The notes below the pieces were generated by a model, which saw only the letters and a list, made by a program, of their open reading frames with translations, was not told the DNA's origin and did not search any database. Of a stretch of 64,000 nt of DNA, positions 16,353 to 27,275 are shown piece after piece (position 1 is the stretch's first letter; the number at the start of each line of letters is the position of its first letter). The DNA comes from BOKV01 sp049289295 (lineage in GTDB: Bacteria; Pseudomonadota; Alphaproteobacteria; Rhizobiales; Rhizobiaceae). The position numbers and the translations under genes are program-made. The stretch is from contig JBATLL010000099.1 in assembly GCA_049289295.1 (NCBI GenBank), positions 1-64,000 of the forward strand, given 5' to 3'.

Positions 16353-16902
16353 CCACGATCAGCGGCACGATCTGCGCGGGATCGCTGGTCACCAGTGGCT
16401 TCAGCCGCCACGCGGTGTGGATGAAGCCTTCACCCTTCATGTGTTCCAGCATGGCCAGGACCGGTTCCCAGAAACCAGCGATGTTGGCGAGGCAGATCGG
16501 TTTCTCATGGCGGCCAAGCTGGGCCCAGGTCATCACCTCAACCAGTTCCTCCAGCGTGCCGATGCCGCCGGGCAGCGCCACGAAAGCGTCGGACCGTTCG
16601 AACATCGCATGTTTGCGTTCATGCATGTCCTTCGTGACGATCGTCTCGCTGAGACGCGCGAGCGATGGCCCCGCTGTTTCCTTGCCGACGAGAAAGTCGG
16701 GAATGATTCCCGTCACGTGCCCGCCATTTTCCATCACCGCATCTGCTATCGCTCCCATGATGCCTTTCGCGCCACCGCCATAGACGAGTGAGATGCCCGC
16801 CCTGGCCATTTGCGTGCCAAGGGTGCGCGCGGCATCGCGGTAAACGGGTGAGGCGCCGGGCTGCGAACCGCAATAGACGCATATCGAACGGATTGTGCTC
16901 AT
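16294..16902 (-). CDS. LOG-family nucleotide 5'-monophosphate phosphoribohydrolase
   Basis: 202 residues. Diagnostic motifs are ICVYCGSQPGASP, LVYGGGAKGIMGAIADA (about 39-55), HERKHAMFERSDAFVALPGG and the PGGIGTLEE signature (about 108-116). LOG enzymes release free bases from nucleoside monophosphates; plant and bacterial members activate cytokinins, while others have broad specificity. ATG 16902 is preceded by GGAAGGAAAAG. Cytoplasmic. The downstream cytochrome c gene starts inside its 3' end. Confidence 0.88.
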   Translation of the reverse strand: MSTIRSICVYCGSQPGASPVYRDAARTLGTQMARAGISLVYGGGAKGIMGAIADAVMENGGHVTGIIPDFLVGKETAGPSLARLSETIVTKDMHERKHAMFERSDAFVALPGGIGTLEELVEVMTWAQLGRHEKPICLANIAGFWEPVLAMLEHMKGEGFIHTAWRLKPLVTSDPAQIVPLIVDAARMVRDPEGEEETIANL

Positions 16903-17043
16903 CTTTTCCTTCCTGCAACTGCATCGACAATACAGACAAAGCCGATCCGGCAAAACAGCCTTTGCCACCTTGCCGACGGTGAAATTGCCGATGCAATCTC
17001 GCGCTGCGCGTTGACCATGAAATTGAATGTCGCATGTTGTTAT

Positions 17044-17081
17044 TCCGGCTTTTAAGCTATAAGGGCAGCGAAAAAGCCGGA
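17044..17081 (+). other. Stem-loop in the leader of the Ig/LysM gene
   Basis: Perfect 10-bp arms TCCGGCTTTT (17044-17053) and AAAAGCCGGA (17072-17081) are separated by 18 nt that contain TATAAG. It lies about 75 bp upstream of the LysM gene start. It may be an operator, a promoter-proximal palindrome or an mRNA structure. Confidence 0.45.
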
Positions 17082-17157
17082 TTCCGCAACAAAACCGAAC
17101 TGGGCGAAACGGATTCCGGGCTGCGTGAAGGGCACGCTCAACAGGGAACTATCCATT

Positions 17158-18549
17158 ATGGTCTTGGCTTATCTGAAAAAGAACCCGCTCGCCTCCTGGC
17201 TTGTCGCTGGCACGGTTGCCGCTGGTGCCGGGGGCGGTGCATATTTTTATTCCAACCCGCCTGCGACGGAACCCGCGAGCATTGTATCGAGCGCGCCTGA
17301 AAGCAGTCAGACAAAGTCTGCGGAGACGCAGCCGGTGGTGAAGGAAGCGCCAGCAGCAGATGCAGCCCAGACGGCTGAACCGCGCTTCGATATCCTGCGG
17401 GTGGAAAAGGACGGTTCGGCGGTTATCGCCGGAACGGCAGCACCCAGCAGCACCGTAGATATCCTGTCGGGCGGTGAAGTTCTGGCTTCCACGGCAGCAG
17501 GCTCTGGCGGCGATTTCGCCATTGTTCTCGACAAGCCGCTGGCACCGGGCAGCCACGAACTGGCACTGCGCTCCACTCTTGCTGATGGCAGCGTGGTCAT
17601 GTCGTCAGAAACCGGCATCGTGAATGTTCCAGAAGGCGGCGGTGAACTCCTCGCCATGGTGACGAAGGAAGGCGAAGCCAGCCGCGTGTTGCAGCAGTCC
17701 GCGAGTGAGCAGACAGCCGGTGAACAGCCAGCCACTGAACAGCCAGCAAGCGGGCAAGCCACAAGCGAACAGCCCGCAGCCGAGCCATCCTCTGGTGCTG
17801 CTTCCACGGAAGCCACTGCCAGCGAACCAGCTTCTGGCGAAGCAAAGCCAGCAGCCGATATCAAGCCGGTCATGGTTCAGGCGGTCGATGTGGAAGGTGG
17901 CAAGATATTCATCGCTGGCACAGGCGAGCCTGGCCGCGCCATCAACCTCTATCTTGATGACCAGCTAGTTGGCACCGCGACGGTTGGAGCCGAAGGTGGC
18001 TTCCTGCTCGAAGCCAATGCCGAAGTAACCGGCGGCAATCACCGCATCCGCGCCGATATGCTGGAAGATGGATCTGCCACGGTTGCAACACGCGCCGAGG
18101 TGAACATCGTTCACGAAGTGCCGACTACCGAAGTCGCAAAGGCTGAGCCGGAAGTTAAGCCAGCCGCCGAACAGCCAAAGGCTGAGGAAACGACGGCAGC
18201 ACCAGCAGCAGAACAGCCAAAGGCCGAGGAAACGACGGCTGCACCTGCAGCAGAACAGCCAAAGGCCGAGGAAACAGCCGCCGCACCTGCAGCCGAGCAG
18301 CCCAAGGCCGAGGAAACAGCCGCCGCAACGCAGCAGCCAGCAGCGTCCGAACCGATCAAGACCGGTGCCTCTGTCATTATCCGGCGTGGCGACAGTCTGT
18401 GGCAGGTTTCACGCCGCATGCTTGGCGCGGGTATTCGCTACACCACGATCTTCGATGCCAACCGCGACCAGATCAAGGATCCTGACCTGATCTATCCCGG
18501 ACAGGTATTCGATGTGCCAGGCGGTGTGCAGGACGGCAGCAAGGGTTGA
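17158..18549 (+). CDS. Ig-like/LysM envelope protein with alanine-proline-rich repeats
   Basis: 463 residues. An N-terminal membrane anchor (about 12-28, LVAGTVAAGAGGGAYFY) is followed by an A/E/P-rich linker, a first Ig-like domain (about 78-160, FDILRVEKDGSAVIAGTA), a Q/P-rich linker, a second related domain (about 238-320, AVDVEGGKIFIAGTGEPG), four 14-residue repeats PAAEQPKAEET[TA]AA (18160-18327), and a C-terminal LysM domain (about 402-455, IIRRGDSLWQVSRRML, LIYPGQVF). It is predicted to face the periplasm and bind peptidoglycan. ATG 17158 is used; GTG 17125 would add 11 residues. Similar Rhizobiales proteins are annotated as LysM peptidoglycan-binding; exact role unknown. Confidence 0.8.
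   Translation: MVLAYLKKNPLASWLVAGTVAAGAGGGAYFYSNPPATEPASIVSSAPESSQTKSAETQPVVKEAPAADAAQTAEPRFDILRVEKDGSAVIAGTAAPSSTVDILSGGEVLASTAAGSGGDFAIVLDKPLAPGSHELALRSTLADGSVVMSSETGIVNVPEGGGELLAMVTKEGEASRVLQQSASEQTAGEQPATEQPASGQATSEQPAAEPSSGAASTEATASEPASGEAKPAADIKPVMVQAVDVEGGKIFIAGTGEPGRAINLYLDDQLVGTATVGAEGGFLLEANAEVTGGNHRIRADMLEDGSATVATRAEVNIVHEVPTTEVAKAEPEVKPAAEQPKAEETTAAPAAEQPKAEETTAAPAAEQPKAEETAAAPAAEQPKAEETAAATQQPAASEPIKTGASVIIRRGDSLWQVSRRMLGAGIRYTTIFDANRDQIKDPDLIYPGQVFDVPGGVQDGSKG
18160..18327 (+). repeat. Four tandem 42-bp coding repeats
   Basis: Four consecutive in-frame 42-bp units (14 codons each) differ at only a few third positions and at one Thr/Ala codon. They encode the flexible spacer between the second Ig-like domain and the LysM domain. 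Copy number could vary between strains. Confidence 0.85.
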
Positions 18550-18563
18550 TGCGGCAGGTTTGA

Positions 18564-18587
18564 CTTTATCGGCATTTGCCGATAAAG
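18564..18587. promoter_or_regulatory. Perfect palindrome, candidate ArsR operator
   Basis: Two 11-bp arms CTTTATCGGCA and TGCCGATAAAG are separated by TT. The element ends 7 bp before the arsR ATG and begins 14 bp after the upstream LysM stop. No T-run follows, so a terminator is unlikely. Size and symmetry fit the 12-2-12 style operators of ArsR/SmtB repressors. Confidence 0.6.
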
Positions 18588-18594
18588 CGAACCC

Positions 18595-18921
18595 ATGACC
18601 CGTTCACATCAGGTTGTTGATGCTATTCCAGTCGAGGAACAGCTGGCCTTGCGCCTGAAAGCGCTGGGCCATCCTGTTCGTCTGGAGATTGTCCGCCACC
18701 TGGCTGGTTGTGGATGCTGCTGTTGCGGTGATTTCTGCGATACGCTGCCTTTGGCCCAGTCCACCATATCCCAGCATCTCGAACTCTTGTGCAAGGCGGG
18801 AATCCTTGCCCTGCACAAGTCGGGAACCCGTTCGAACTACTCCTTGAACCGCCAGGCGCTTGCCGCAATTGCCGAGCATCTGGGTACATTCTCCAACGCC
18901 GGAAGCACGTCGCCATCATGA
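18595..18921 (+). CDS. ArsR/SmtB-family repressor with a six-cysteine cluster
   Basis: 108 residues with the winged-helix DNA-binding core: LALRLKALGHPVRLEIVRHL (about 17-36), recognition helix PLAQSTISQHLELLCKAGIL and wing HKSGTRSNYSLN. Just before the recognition helix lies GCGCCCCGDFC (about 39-49), six cysteines in ten residues, at the place where ArsR sensors bind thiophilic metals. This points to sensing of a soft metal, an Fe-S species or thiol stress. No Shine-Dalgarno is visible between the palindrome and the ATG. The stop overlaps the start of the Atm1-like exporter (ATGA), so the repressor and its presumed target are coupled. Ligand unproven. Confidence 0.85.
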   Translation: MTRSHQVVDAIPVEEQLALRLKALGHPVRLEIVRHLAGCGCCCCGDFCDTLPLAQSTISQHLELLCKAGILALHKSGTRSNYSLNRQALAAIAEHLGTFSNAGSTSPS

Positions 18922-20825
18922 GGAAGATCCGCATCGAAACGGACAGGAACAAACCCGCGCCAACAGCGGATGGCGACGACACCTGGCGCACGATCCGCAA
19001 TCTGTGGCCTTACATGTGGCCGGGCGACCGGCCGGATCTCAAGGCCCGTGTCGTGTGGGCGATGATCATCCTGGTCTTTGCCAAGATCGTCACCGTCCTC
19101 GTTCCCTATTTCTACAAATGGTCAACCGATGCGCTCACCGGCACGCAGTCTGCGCCGGGCTGGCTACCGGCAATCGTCGCCGTGCCGATGATGCTGGTCA
19201 TCGCCTACAATTTCGGGCGTATCGCCATGGTCGGTTTCAACCAGTTGCGCGATGCGATGTTTGCCAGCGTCGGGCAGCATGCCGTGCGCCAACTGTCTAC
19301 AATCGTCTTTCGCCACATGCATGCACTCTCGCTGCGTTTCCACCTGCAGCGGCGCACGGGTGGACTGTCGCGGGTCATCGAACGCGGTACCAAGGGTATC
19401 GAGGCGATAGTCCGCTTCACCATCCTCAATGGCGTACCCACGCTCATTGAATTTGCCTTCATGGCAGGCGTGATCTGGTATCAGTTCGGCTTCACCTATG
19501 TTGTCGTCATCGCCATCATGATCTGCGCCTATGTCTGGTTTTCCGTGCGTGCGTCCGACTGGCGCATCGCCATACGCCGCGACATGAACACGAATGACAC
19601 GGAAGCCAATTCAAAGGCAGTCGACTCGCTTCTCAACTTCGAGACAGTCAAGTATTTCGGCAACGAGGCCTGGGAAGCAGGGCGCTTCGACCAGTCCATG
19701 GCGCGTTACGAGAAGGCTGCCACCCGGGTGTGGACTTCGCTTGCCTGGCTCAACTTCGGCCAGTCGGCGATCCTGGGGGTAGGCACAGGCATCTGCATGA
19801 TCATGTCAGGAATCGCTGTTCAGCGCGGCCAGCAGACAATCGGTGATTTCGTCCTCATCAATGCGCTGCTGCTGCAACTTGCCATTCCGCTGAACTTCAT
19901 AGGCTTCATCTATCGCGAGATTCGCCAGGGCCTGACCGATATCGAAGCCATGTTCGGCCTGCTGGATGTCGAGCCGGAGGTCTGCGATCTGGCGGACGCT
20001 GTTCCGCTCGCCATTGCCCGCGGCGAAATCGAATTCTCCGATGTCGATTTCCGTTATGATCCTGATCGCCCGATCCTGAAGAACGTGTCGTTCAAGGTCC
20101 CGGCCGGAAAGACCGTTGCGATTGTCGGCCCCTCGGGGGCGGGCAAATCGACCATTTCCCGTCTCCTGTTCCGGTTCTACGATGTATCGGGTGGCCGGAT
20201 CACCATTGACGGCACAGACCTGCGCAACGTCACGCAGGCTTCACTGCGCGCGGCCATCGGCATGGTTCCCCAGGACACGGTGCTCTTCAACGACACCATC
20301 GCCTACAACATCCGCTATGGCCGGACGGATGCCAGCGACAGCGAAGTGGAACGCGCTGCGGAAATGGCACAGATCGGCCCCTTCATTGCATCGCTTCCAC
20401 AGGGTTTCCGCACCGAGGTCGGTGAGCGCGGCCTCAAACTGTCTGGCGGGGAAAAACAGCGTGTCGCCATTGCGCGAACCCTGCTCAAGGCACCGCCTAT
20501 CCTGATACTGGATGAAGCCACTTCCGCACTCGATACGCAGACGGAGCGTGAAATCCAGTCATCGCTCGACATGGTGTCGAAGAACCGCACGACGCTGGTC
20601 ATCGCGCACCGCCTTTCAACCGTCATCAATGCCGACGAGATCATCGTGCTGAAAGCAGGCGAGATTGCCGAGCGCGGCACCCACAAGGCATTGTTGCGCA
20701 AGAAGGGCCTTTACGCCGAAATGTGGAATCGCCAGCGTGAAGCGAGCGAAGCCGAGGAACGCCTGCGCAAGGCGCGGGAAAACGATGCGCTTGGCGTGGT
20801 GGTTCGCGGCGCTGCAGCGAACTGA
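18918..20825 (+). CDS. Atm1-type ABC exporter (membrane-ATPase fusion)
   Basis: 635 residues. Six membrane helices fill about 35-350 and the ATPase domain about 370-600: Walker A GPSGAGKST, Q-loop GMVPQDTVLFNDTIAYN, signature LSGGEKQR, Walker B ILILDEATSALD and switch His in VIAHRLST. Homology to the HMT1/Atm1 branch is supported by RGTKGIEAIVRFTILNG and NFETVKYFGNE. Bacterial Atm1 proteins export glutathione-linked sulfur or metal complexes, connecting Fe-S metabolism with heavy-metal tolerance. The ATG at 18918 overlaps the arsR stop and defines the start; earlier in-frame codons lie inside arsR. Works as a homodimer in the inner membrane. Confidence 0.92.
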   Translation: MRKIRIETDRNKPAPTADGDDTWRTIRNLWPYMWPGDRPDLKARVVWAMIILVFAKIVTVLVPYFYKWSTDALTGTQSAPGWLPAIVAVPMMLVIAYNFGRIAMVGFNQLRDAMFASVGQHAVRQLSTIVFRHMHALSLRFHLQRRTGGLSRVIERGTKGIEAIVRFTILNGVPTLIEFAFMAGVIWYQFGFTYVVVIAIMICAYVWFSVRASDWRIAIRRDMNTNDTEANSKAVDSLLNFETVKYFGNEAWEAGRFDQSMARYEKAATRVWTSLAWLNFGQSAILGVGTGICMIMSGIAVQRGQQTIGDFVLINALLLQLAIPLNFIGFIYREIRQGLTDIEAMFGLLDVEPEVCDLADAVPLAIARGEIEFSDVDFRYDPDRPILKNVSFKVPAGKTVAIVGPSGAGKSTISRLLFRFYDVSGGRITIDGTDLRNVTQASLRAAIGMVPQDTVLFNDTIAYNIRYGRTDASDSEVERAAEMAQIGPFIASLPQGFRTEVGERGLKLSGGEKQRVAIARTLLKAPPILILDEATSALDTQTEREIQSSLDMVSKNRTTLVIAHRLSTVINADEIIVLKAGEIAERGTHKALLRKKGLYAEMWNRQREASEAEERLRKARENDALGVVVRGAAAN

Positions 20826-20930
20826 TTTTCCGCCTTTCAGGTCTGTAATGCGGGTGGCAAAAACTCCGTGTCACCTGGCTGGCTGCGGGTTTACCAAACA
20901 TAAACCACGCAATGAGATTCTCCACGGCGA

Positions 20931-20949
20931 TGGCCGCAATCTGCGGCCA
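20931..20949 (+). other. Perfect hairpin before the histidine kinase gene
   Basis: Arms TGGCCGCA and TGCGGCCA flank a 3-nt loop (ATC). No T-tract follows. It lies 22 bp before the kinase GTG and ends just upstream of the Shine-Dalgarno (GGGGAGC), so it may affect translation of the kinase or end the upstream mRNA weakly. Confidence 0.45.
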
Positions 20950-20971
20950 CTGAAAGTGATGGGGAGCTTTC

Positions 20972-23257
<2,286 letters not shown>

Positions 23258-23328
23258 ACAGTACCAATAGCCACCTTTCCCGAACCTGCGTTTCCTGCTA
23301 GCAAGCCAGCTCGAAACGGAAGGGCAAG

Positions 23329-24036
23329 ATGGATTTTTCAAACCTCATCTCGACGATACGCAAGGCCATTGTTCCAGTGCACAAGGAAGGATGGCCGTTC
23401 ATTGCCATTTTCTTCGTGGCTTCCATCATTCTGGGCTGGGTTTCCGATCCGCTGTTTTACATAGGACTGGCACTGACGGCATGGTGCGCCTATTTCTTCC
23501 GCGATCCCCAGCGTGTATCGCCGGTCAGCGATGATCTCGTCATTTCACCCGCTGATGGGCGTGTTTCGCATATCGGGCAGGCCATCCCGCCGCGCGAACT
23601 GGGCCTTGGCACCGATCCGCTGATGCGCATTTCGGTTTTCATGAATGTGTTCAATTGCCATGTGAACCGCTCGCCCGTGCGTGGCCGACTGGATATTGTT
23701 GCCCACAAGGCTGGCAAGTTCCTCAATGCCGAGCTCGACAAGGCCAGCGAGGACAATGAGCGCAACGCGCTGCTGATCGACGGTCCCCATGGCAAGGTTG
23801 CGGTGGTGCAGGTAGCGGGTCTTGTTGCCCGGCGTATCGTGTGCTGGGCGCGCGAGGGAGACACGCTGGGCGTTGGCGAACGGTTCGGCCTCATCCGATT
23901 CGGCTCCCGGCTTGATGTCTATCTGCCGCGTGGAGCCACCGTGAGTGTTGCGCTCGGCCAGACCGCGATTGCTGGCGAGACCATTCTCGCGCGTCATGAC
24001 GGCGTCAGCCCGGCACCCGTCACGCGGGTCGCCTGA
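23329..24036 (+). CDS. psd: Phosphatidylserine decarboxylase (short, proenzyme type)
   Basis: 235 residues, the compact alphaproteobacterial form. Membrane helices at about 20-55. The catalytic core includes VISPADGRV (about 71-79), FMNVFNCHVNRSPVRG (about 104-119) and the self-cleavage site FGSR at 191-194, where Ser193 becomes the pyruvoyl group. Converts phosphatidylserine to phosphatidylethanolamine at the inner membrane. pssA begins 3 bp after its stop, making a two-gene operon for PE synthesis. Shine-Dalgarno GAAGGGC supports ATG 23329. Confidence 0.95.
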   Translation: MDFSNLISTIRKAIVPVHKEGWPFIAIFFVASIILGWVSDPLFYIGLALTAWCAYFFRDPQRVSPVSDDLVISPADGRVSHIGQAIPPRELGLGTDPLMRISVFMNVFNCHVNRSPVRGRLDIVAHKAGKFLNAELDKASEDNERNALLIDGPHGKVAVVQVAGLVARRIVCWAREGDTLGVGERFGLIRFGSRLDVYLPRGATVSVALGQTAIAGETILARHDGVSPAPVTRVA

Positions 24037-24039
24037 CAG

Positions 24040-24903
24040 ATGGAAACACCGTTTCCACCTTTCGATCCTGACGGCGAACCCGATAACCCCGATGCCGGTT
24101 CCAGAGCCAATGGACACGCCACGCCTCGGCTACGCGACATTCCACTGCGCACGATCTTTCCAAACCTGCTCACCTTGCTGGCAATCTGTTCGGGCCTTAC
24201 CTCGATCCGCTTTTCGGTCGAAGGGCAGATCGGCCTTTCGATCGCTGCCATCATCCTTGCCGCATTTCTCGACGGCATCGACGGGCGCATCGCCCGCTTC
24301 CTCAAATCGTCCACCCGCTTCGGTGCGCAAATGGACAGTCTGGCGGATTTCGTCAACTTCGGCGTGGCTCCAGCCATGCTGCTCTATTTCACGCTGCTGG
24401 ATGGCATGCGTTCCTTCGGCTGGATCGCAGCAATCATCTATGCCAGCTGTGCCTGCCTGCGCCTAGCACGTTTCAACGCCATGCTGGACATGCCGAGCCG
24501 GCCAAAGTGGCAGAACAATTTCTTCGTCGGTGTCCCGGCACCCGCCGGCGCCATGATCGTCATGGCACCTGTCTATTTCCTGCAGCTGGGCATGGAAAAC
24601 ACCATATCGCTTGATGTGTTCGCCGCTTTCTATGCGATCTTCATCGGACTGTTGATGGTTTCCAGCCTGCCGACCTTTTCGGGCAAGGACATGGGCAGCC
24701 GCGTACCGCGTGACTATGTCATGCCGCTGCTGATCCTGACGGTGGTGGTCGTGGCAGTCCTGCTCAGCTACCCCTGGGAGACGCTGCTCGTCCTCACGCT
24801 CGCCTATCTCGCGGCCTTGCCGTTCGGCCTGCGCGCCTGGCAGAACAGGCTGAGCGAGGAACTGGCGGCATCAGACGAGGGGAAGCCCTCGCAGGAAGAA
24901 TAG
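24040..24903 (+). CDS. pssA: CDP-diacylglycerol-serine O-phosphatidyltransferase
   Basis: 287 residues with a cytosolic N-terminal tail of about 35 residues and roughly eight membrane helices. The CDP-alcohol phosphatidyltransferase motif is complete: D78-G-x-D81-G-x2-A85-R86-x8-G95-x3-D99-x3-D103. Makes phosphatidylserine from CDP-diacylglycerol and serine; the product feeds Psd encoded immediately upstream. The C-terminal WQNRLSEELAASDEG tail is polar. Convergent with the acyl-activating enzyme gene. Confidence 0.95.
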   Translation: METPFPPFDPDGEPDNPDAGSRANGHATPRLRDIPLRTIFPNLLTLLAICSGLTSIRFSVEGQIGLSIAAIILAAFLDGIDGRIARFLKSSTRFGAQMDSLADFVNFGVAPAMLLYFTLLDGMRSFGWIAAIIYASCACLRLARFNAMLDMPSRPKWQNNFFVGVPAPAGAMIVMAPVYFLQLGMENTISLDVFAAFYAIFIGLLMVSSLPTFSGKDMGSRVPRDYVMPLLILTVVVVAVLLSYPWETLLVLTLAYLAALPFGLRAWQNRLSEELAASDEGKPSQEE

Positions 24904-24921
24904 GCGTCAATCCGGCAGTTC

Positions 24922-26478
24922 CTAGGCGGCGTCGTCAAGGCCCAGATTGGACAGGGCTACCTTGCGCGTGGACTGATAGTCCGTCTTGCCGGTGCCCAGC
25001 ACCGGTATCTCCACGACCTGCACCACGACGCTTGGCGCCATCAATTCAGTATAGCCCTCGCGTTTCGTTCCCTCGAGCAGGTTCTCGCGGTTCGCACTCG
25101 TGGCGGTCGTGACCAGCACGATGCGCTCGCCCTTGCGCTTGTCGGGAACTGCAACGACCGCGTGATGTTCCTCCGGCCACAGGCGTTGCGCGATGAGTTC
25201 AACAGCGCCCAGCGAAACCATCTCGCCCGCGATCTTGGCAAAACGCTTGACCCGCCCTCGAATGGCGATGAAGCCGTCATCATCCAGTTCGACAATATCG
25301 CCTGAATCGTGCCAGCCGTCGCCAAGCGGCTGAACGACGCCGGGCTTGTCGGCCAGCATGTATCCGAGCATCACATTGGGGCCTCTGAGGAACATCCTGC
25401 CGCCACGCGGAATGCCGTCGACAGGTTCAAGCTTCACATCGATGCCGGGAAGGGGTTTGCCAACCGTCCCCGGGCGGTTTTCGTCCGGCGTGTTGACCGC
25501 CACGACTGGAGCAGCTTCCGTCATGCCGAACCCTTCCAGGACCAGCGTGTCGAAACGTTCGCGCCATATGCGCCGGGTTTCGTCCTTGACAGCTTCAGCA
25601 CCTGCCACAACCAGGCGGACGCTTTCGAAATCCTTGTCCTTGGCCGTGCGCGCATAGCCGGTGAGAAACGTGTCGGTGCCGAACAGGAGCGTTGGCTTTG
25701 TCCTGGCGATGGCCTGCGGGATGATCTTGTAGTGAAGCGGGGAGGGGTAAAGGAAAAGCCGCACGCCGAAGACGAGCGGCAGCACCATTCCCCCGGTCAG
25801 GCCGAAGGAATGGAACACTGGTAGCACGTTGAAGAGCTTGTCCTGTGGTCCGAAGTCGATGCGCTGCTCGATCTGGCTGCAATTGGACAGGAGATTGGCG
25901 TGGCTGAGAACCACGCCCTTTGGCAGGCCTTCCGATCCGGAAGTGAACAGTACGAGCGCAGGGTCTTCAGGCCGCGTCCTGGCAATGGCCCGCTTGTGCA
26001 GCAGCAATCCGAGCGCCTTGTCGAGCGGTCCGATTGTCTTGGCCACATCCTCCAGCCACAGAATGTCGAGCCCGTCCTTTTCCAGTGCTTCGACGAGGTC
26101 ACCCAGTTCCGCCTTTTCAACAAAGGCGCGCGAGGCAATCACGAGCTTTGCCTGGACCGTGTGGCAGGCCGAAACGACGGTTGCCGGTCCCGCTGTATAG
26201 TTGAGCATGGCGGGAACCCGTCCCGCTGACTGCAACGCGATGAAGGTTGCCGCAACCGCATTTGCATTGGGCAGGAGAACAGCGACTATCTCGCCCTTTT
26301 TCGTGAGGCGCGCAAAGCGGGTTCCCAGGATGCGCGCGCCGATCATCAGCCTCTTGTAGGTCGACGAACCGCCTGTTGCGTCTTCTACCGCAGGGCTCGC
26401 GTCGCCATGAAGCCGGCACGCACGGCAAAAGGCGTCGAAAAGGGTCATACCCTCGAATCTGGAATGGAATTCTGGCAC
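24922..26478 (-). CDS. Acyl-CoA/acyl-ACP synthetase (AMP-forming), Aas-like
   Basis: 518 residues, ANL superfamily. Motifs: A3 phosphate loop VLFTSGSEGLPKG (about 172-184), A5 EGFGMTEAAPV, A7 GWHDSGDIVELDDDGF, A8 IRGRVKRFAKIAGE and A10 Lys in LGTGKTDYQ near the C-terminus. The overall pattern is closest to the synthetase half of Aas (2-acyl-glycerophosphoethanolamine acyltransferase/acyl-ACP synthetase), without the acyltransferase half. GTG 26478 is chosen because GGGAGG lies seven bases ahead; ATG 26448 is the alternative. Its position beside psd-pssA fits phospholipid remodelling or fatty-acid salvage. Confidence 0.82.
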   Translation of the reverse strand: MPEFHSRFEGMTLFDAFCRACRLHGDASPAVEDATGGSSTYKRLMIGARILGTRFARLTKKGEIVAVLLPNANAVAATFIALQSAGRVPAMLNYTAGPATVVSACHTVQAKLVIASRAFVEKAELGDLVEALEKDGLDILWLEDVAKTIGPLDKALGLLLHKRAIARTRPEDPALVLFTSGSEGLPKGVVLSHANLLSNCSQIEQRIDFGPQDKLFNVLPVFHSFGLTGGMVLPLVFGVRLFLYPSPLHYKIIPQAIARTKPTLLFGTDTFLTGYARTAKDKDFESVRLVVAGAEAVKDETRRIWRERFDTLVLEGFGMTEAAPVVAVNTPDENRPGTVGKPLPGIDVKLEPVDGIPRGGRMFLRGPNVMLGYMLADKPGVVQPLGDGWHDSGDIVELDDDGFIAIRGRVKRFAKIAGEMVSLGAVELIAQRLWPEEHHAVVAVPDKRKGERIVLVTTATSANRENLLEGTKREGYTELMAPSVVVQVVEIPVLGTGKTDYQSTRKVALSNLGLDDAA

Positions 26479-26745
26479 GTCGCTCGCCTCCCACGCGAAA
26501 ATCGACCGGCACCTCGCCAGCCGATTGTCCGCCAGCAATCGAACCTGCTGGTTCCTCCGGACAGCATTTGCGTGGCAGTTTGGCACTATCGCGCCGATTT
26601 TCAAGTATTTGGTGCAATGGCGCGCGAATGTTGCCGTTGCAGGCGCAAGTTATCCAGAAAGGCGGGTTGACCTGCCGCCTTCATGCGGGCACTTAGGGCA
26701 TGTCAGCAGGTTCGGCGGAACCTGGAAAATCCCGGAAGGAACAAC

Positions 26746-27261
26746 ATGAGAGTACCCCTGACGGCCGTGTGGCCGCCACTGGCCCTTGTGTTTGCCGATA
26801 TCATGGTGATGGTGCCGGCAGTCTATTACGGCATTCATGTCATCACCGCGGCCCTGGCCCTGGGCCTTCTGATCCTTGCATTCGACATTCGCGGCCGGCG
26901 CATGGATTTCCGCAACGCCCATCGCCATTTCACCATGGGTCGTGACCCGGCCCGTGTCGCAAAGTCCTACCAGTTCTCATGGTGCAGCAGGGTCGCATGC
27001 GAATCGGCGGCCTGGTCGGCTGGCAAGGAATCGGGCGAAGCCGTTTCAGACTACTATCTCGGCAATGGTTATCGCTGGTTCCATATCTTTCCTGACCGCA
27101 CCTTTTCCCGCGACTGTCCATTCATCACAGTGCGCTTCTGGGAAGTGACGCTCAGGGGCAATGCGCGGGCGCGCTCCAAGCTCGAGGCCGAATTCGCTGC
27201 CGAGGATTCCGGTTCCGGCGAATCCACTTGCGAACCTCAAACCATTCGCCGCGCCGCCTAA
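26746..27261 (+). CDS. Membrane protein of unknown function
   Basis: 171 residues. Two hydrophobic helices at the N-terminus (about 8-27 and 31-48), then a soluble part with DYYLGNGYRWFHIFPDRTF (about 104-122) and ITVRFWEVTLRGN (about 127-139). No recognised domain. ATG 26746 follows GGAAGGAACAAC, a good ribosome-binding site. The C-terminal 25 residues are low-complexity acidic (EDSGSGES). Convergent with the SDR gene; divergent from the acyl-activating enzyme. Confidence 0.65.
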   Translation: MRVPLTAVWPPLALVFADIMVMVPAVYYGIHVITAALALGLLILAFDIRGRRMDFRNAHRHFTMGRDPARVAKSYQFSWCSRVACESAAWSAGKESGEAVSDYYLGNGYRWFHIFPDRTFSRDCPFITVRFWEVTLRGNARARSKLEAEFAAEDSGSGESTCEPQTIRRAA

Positions 27262-27275
27262 CCGCAACAGGTTGT

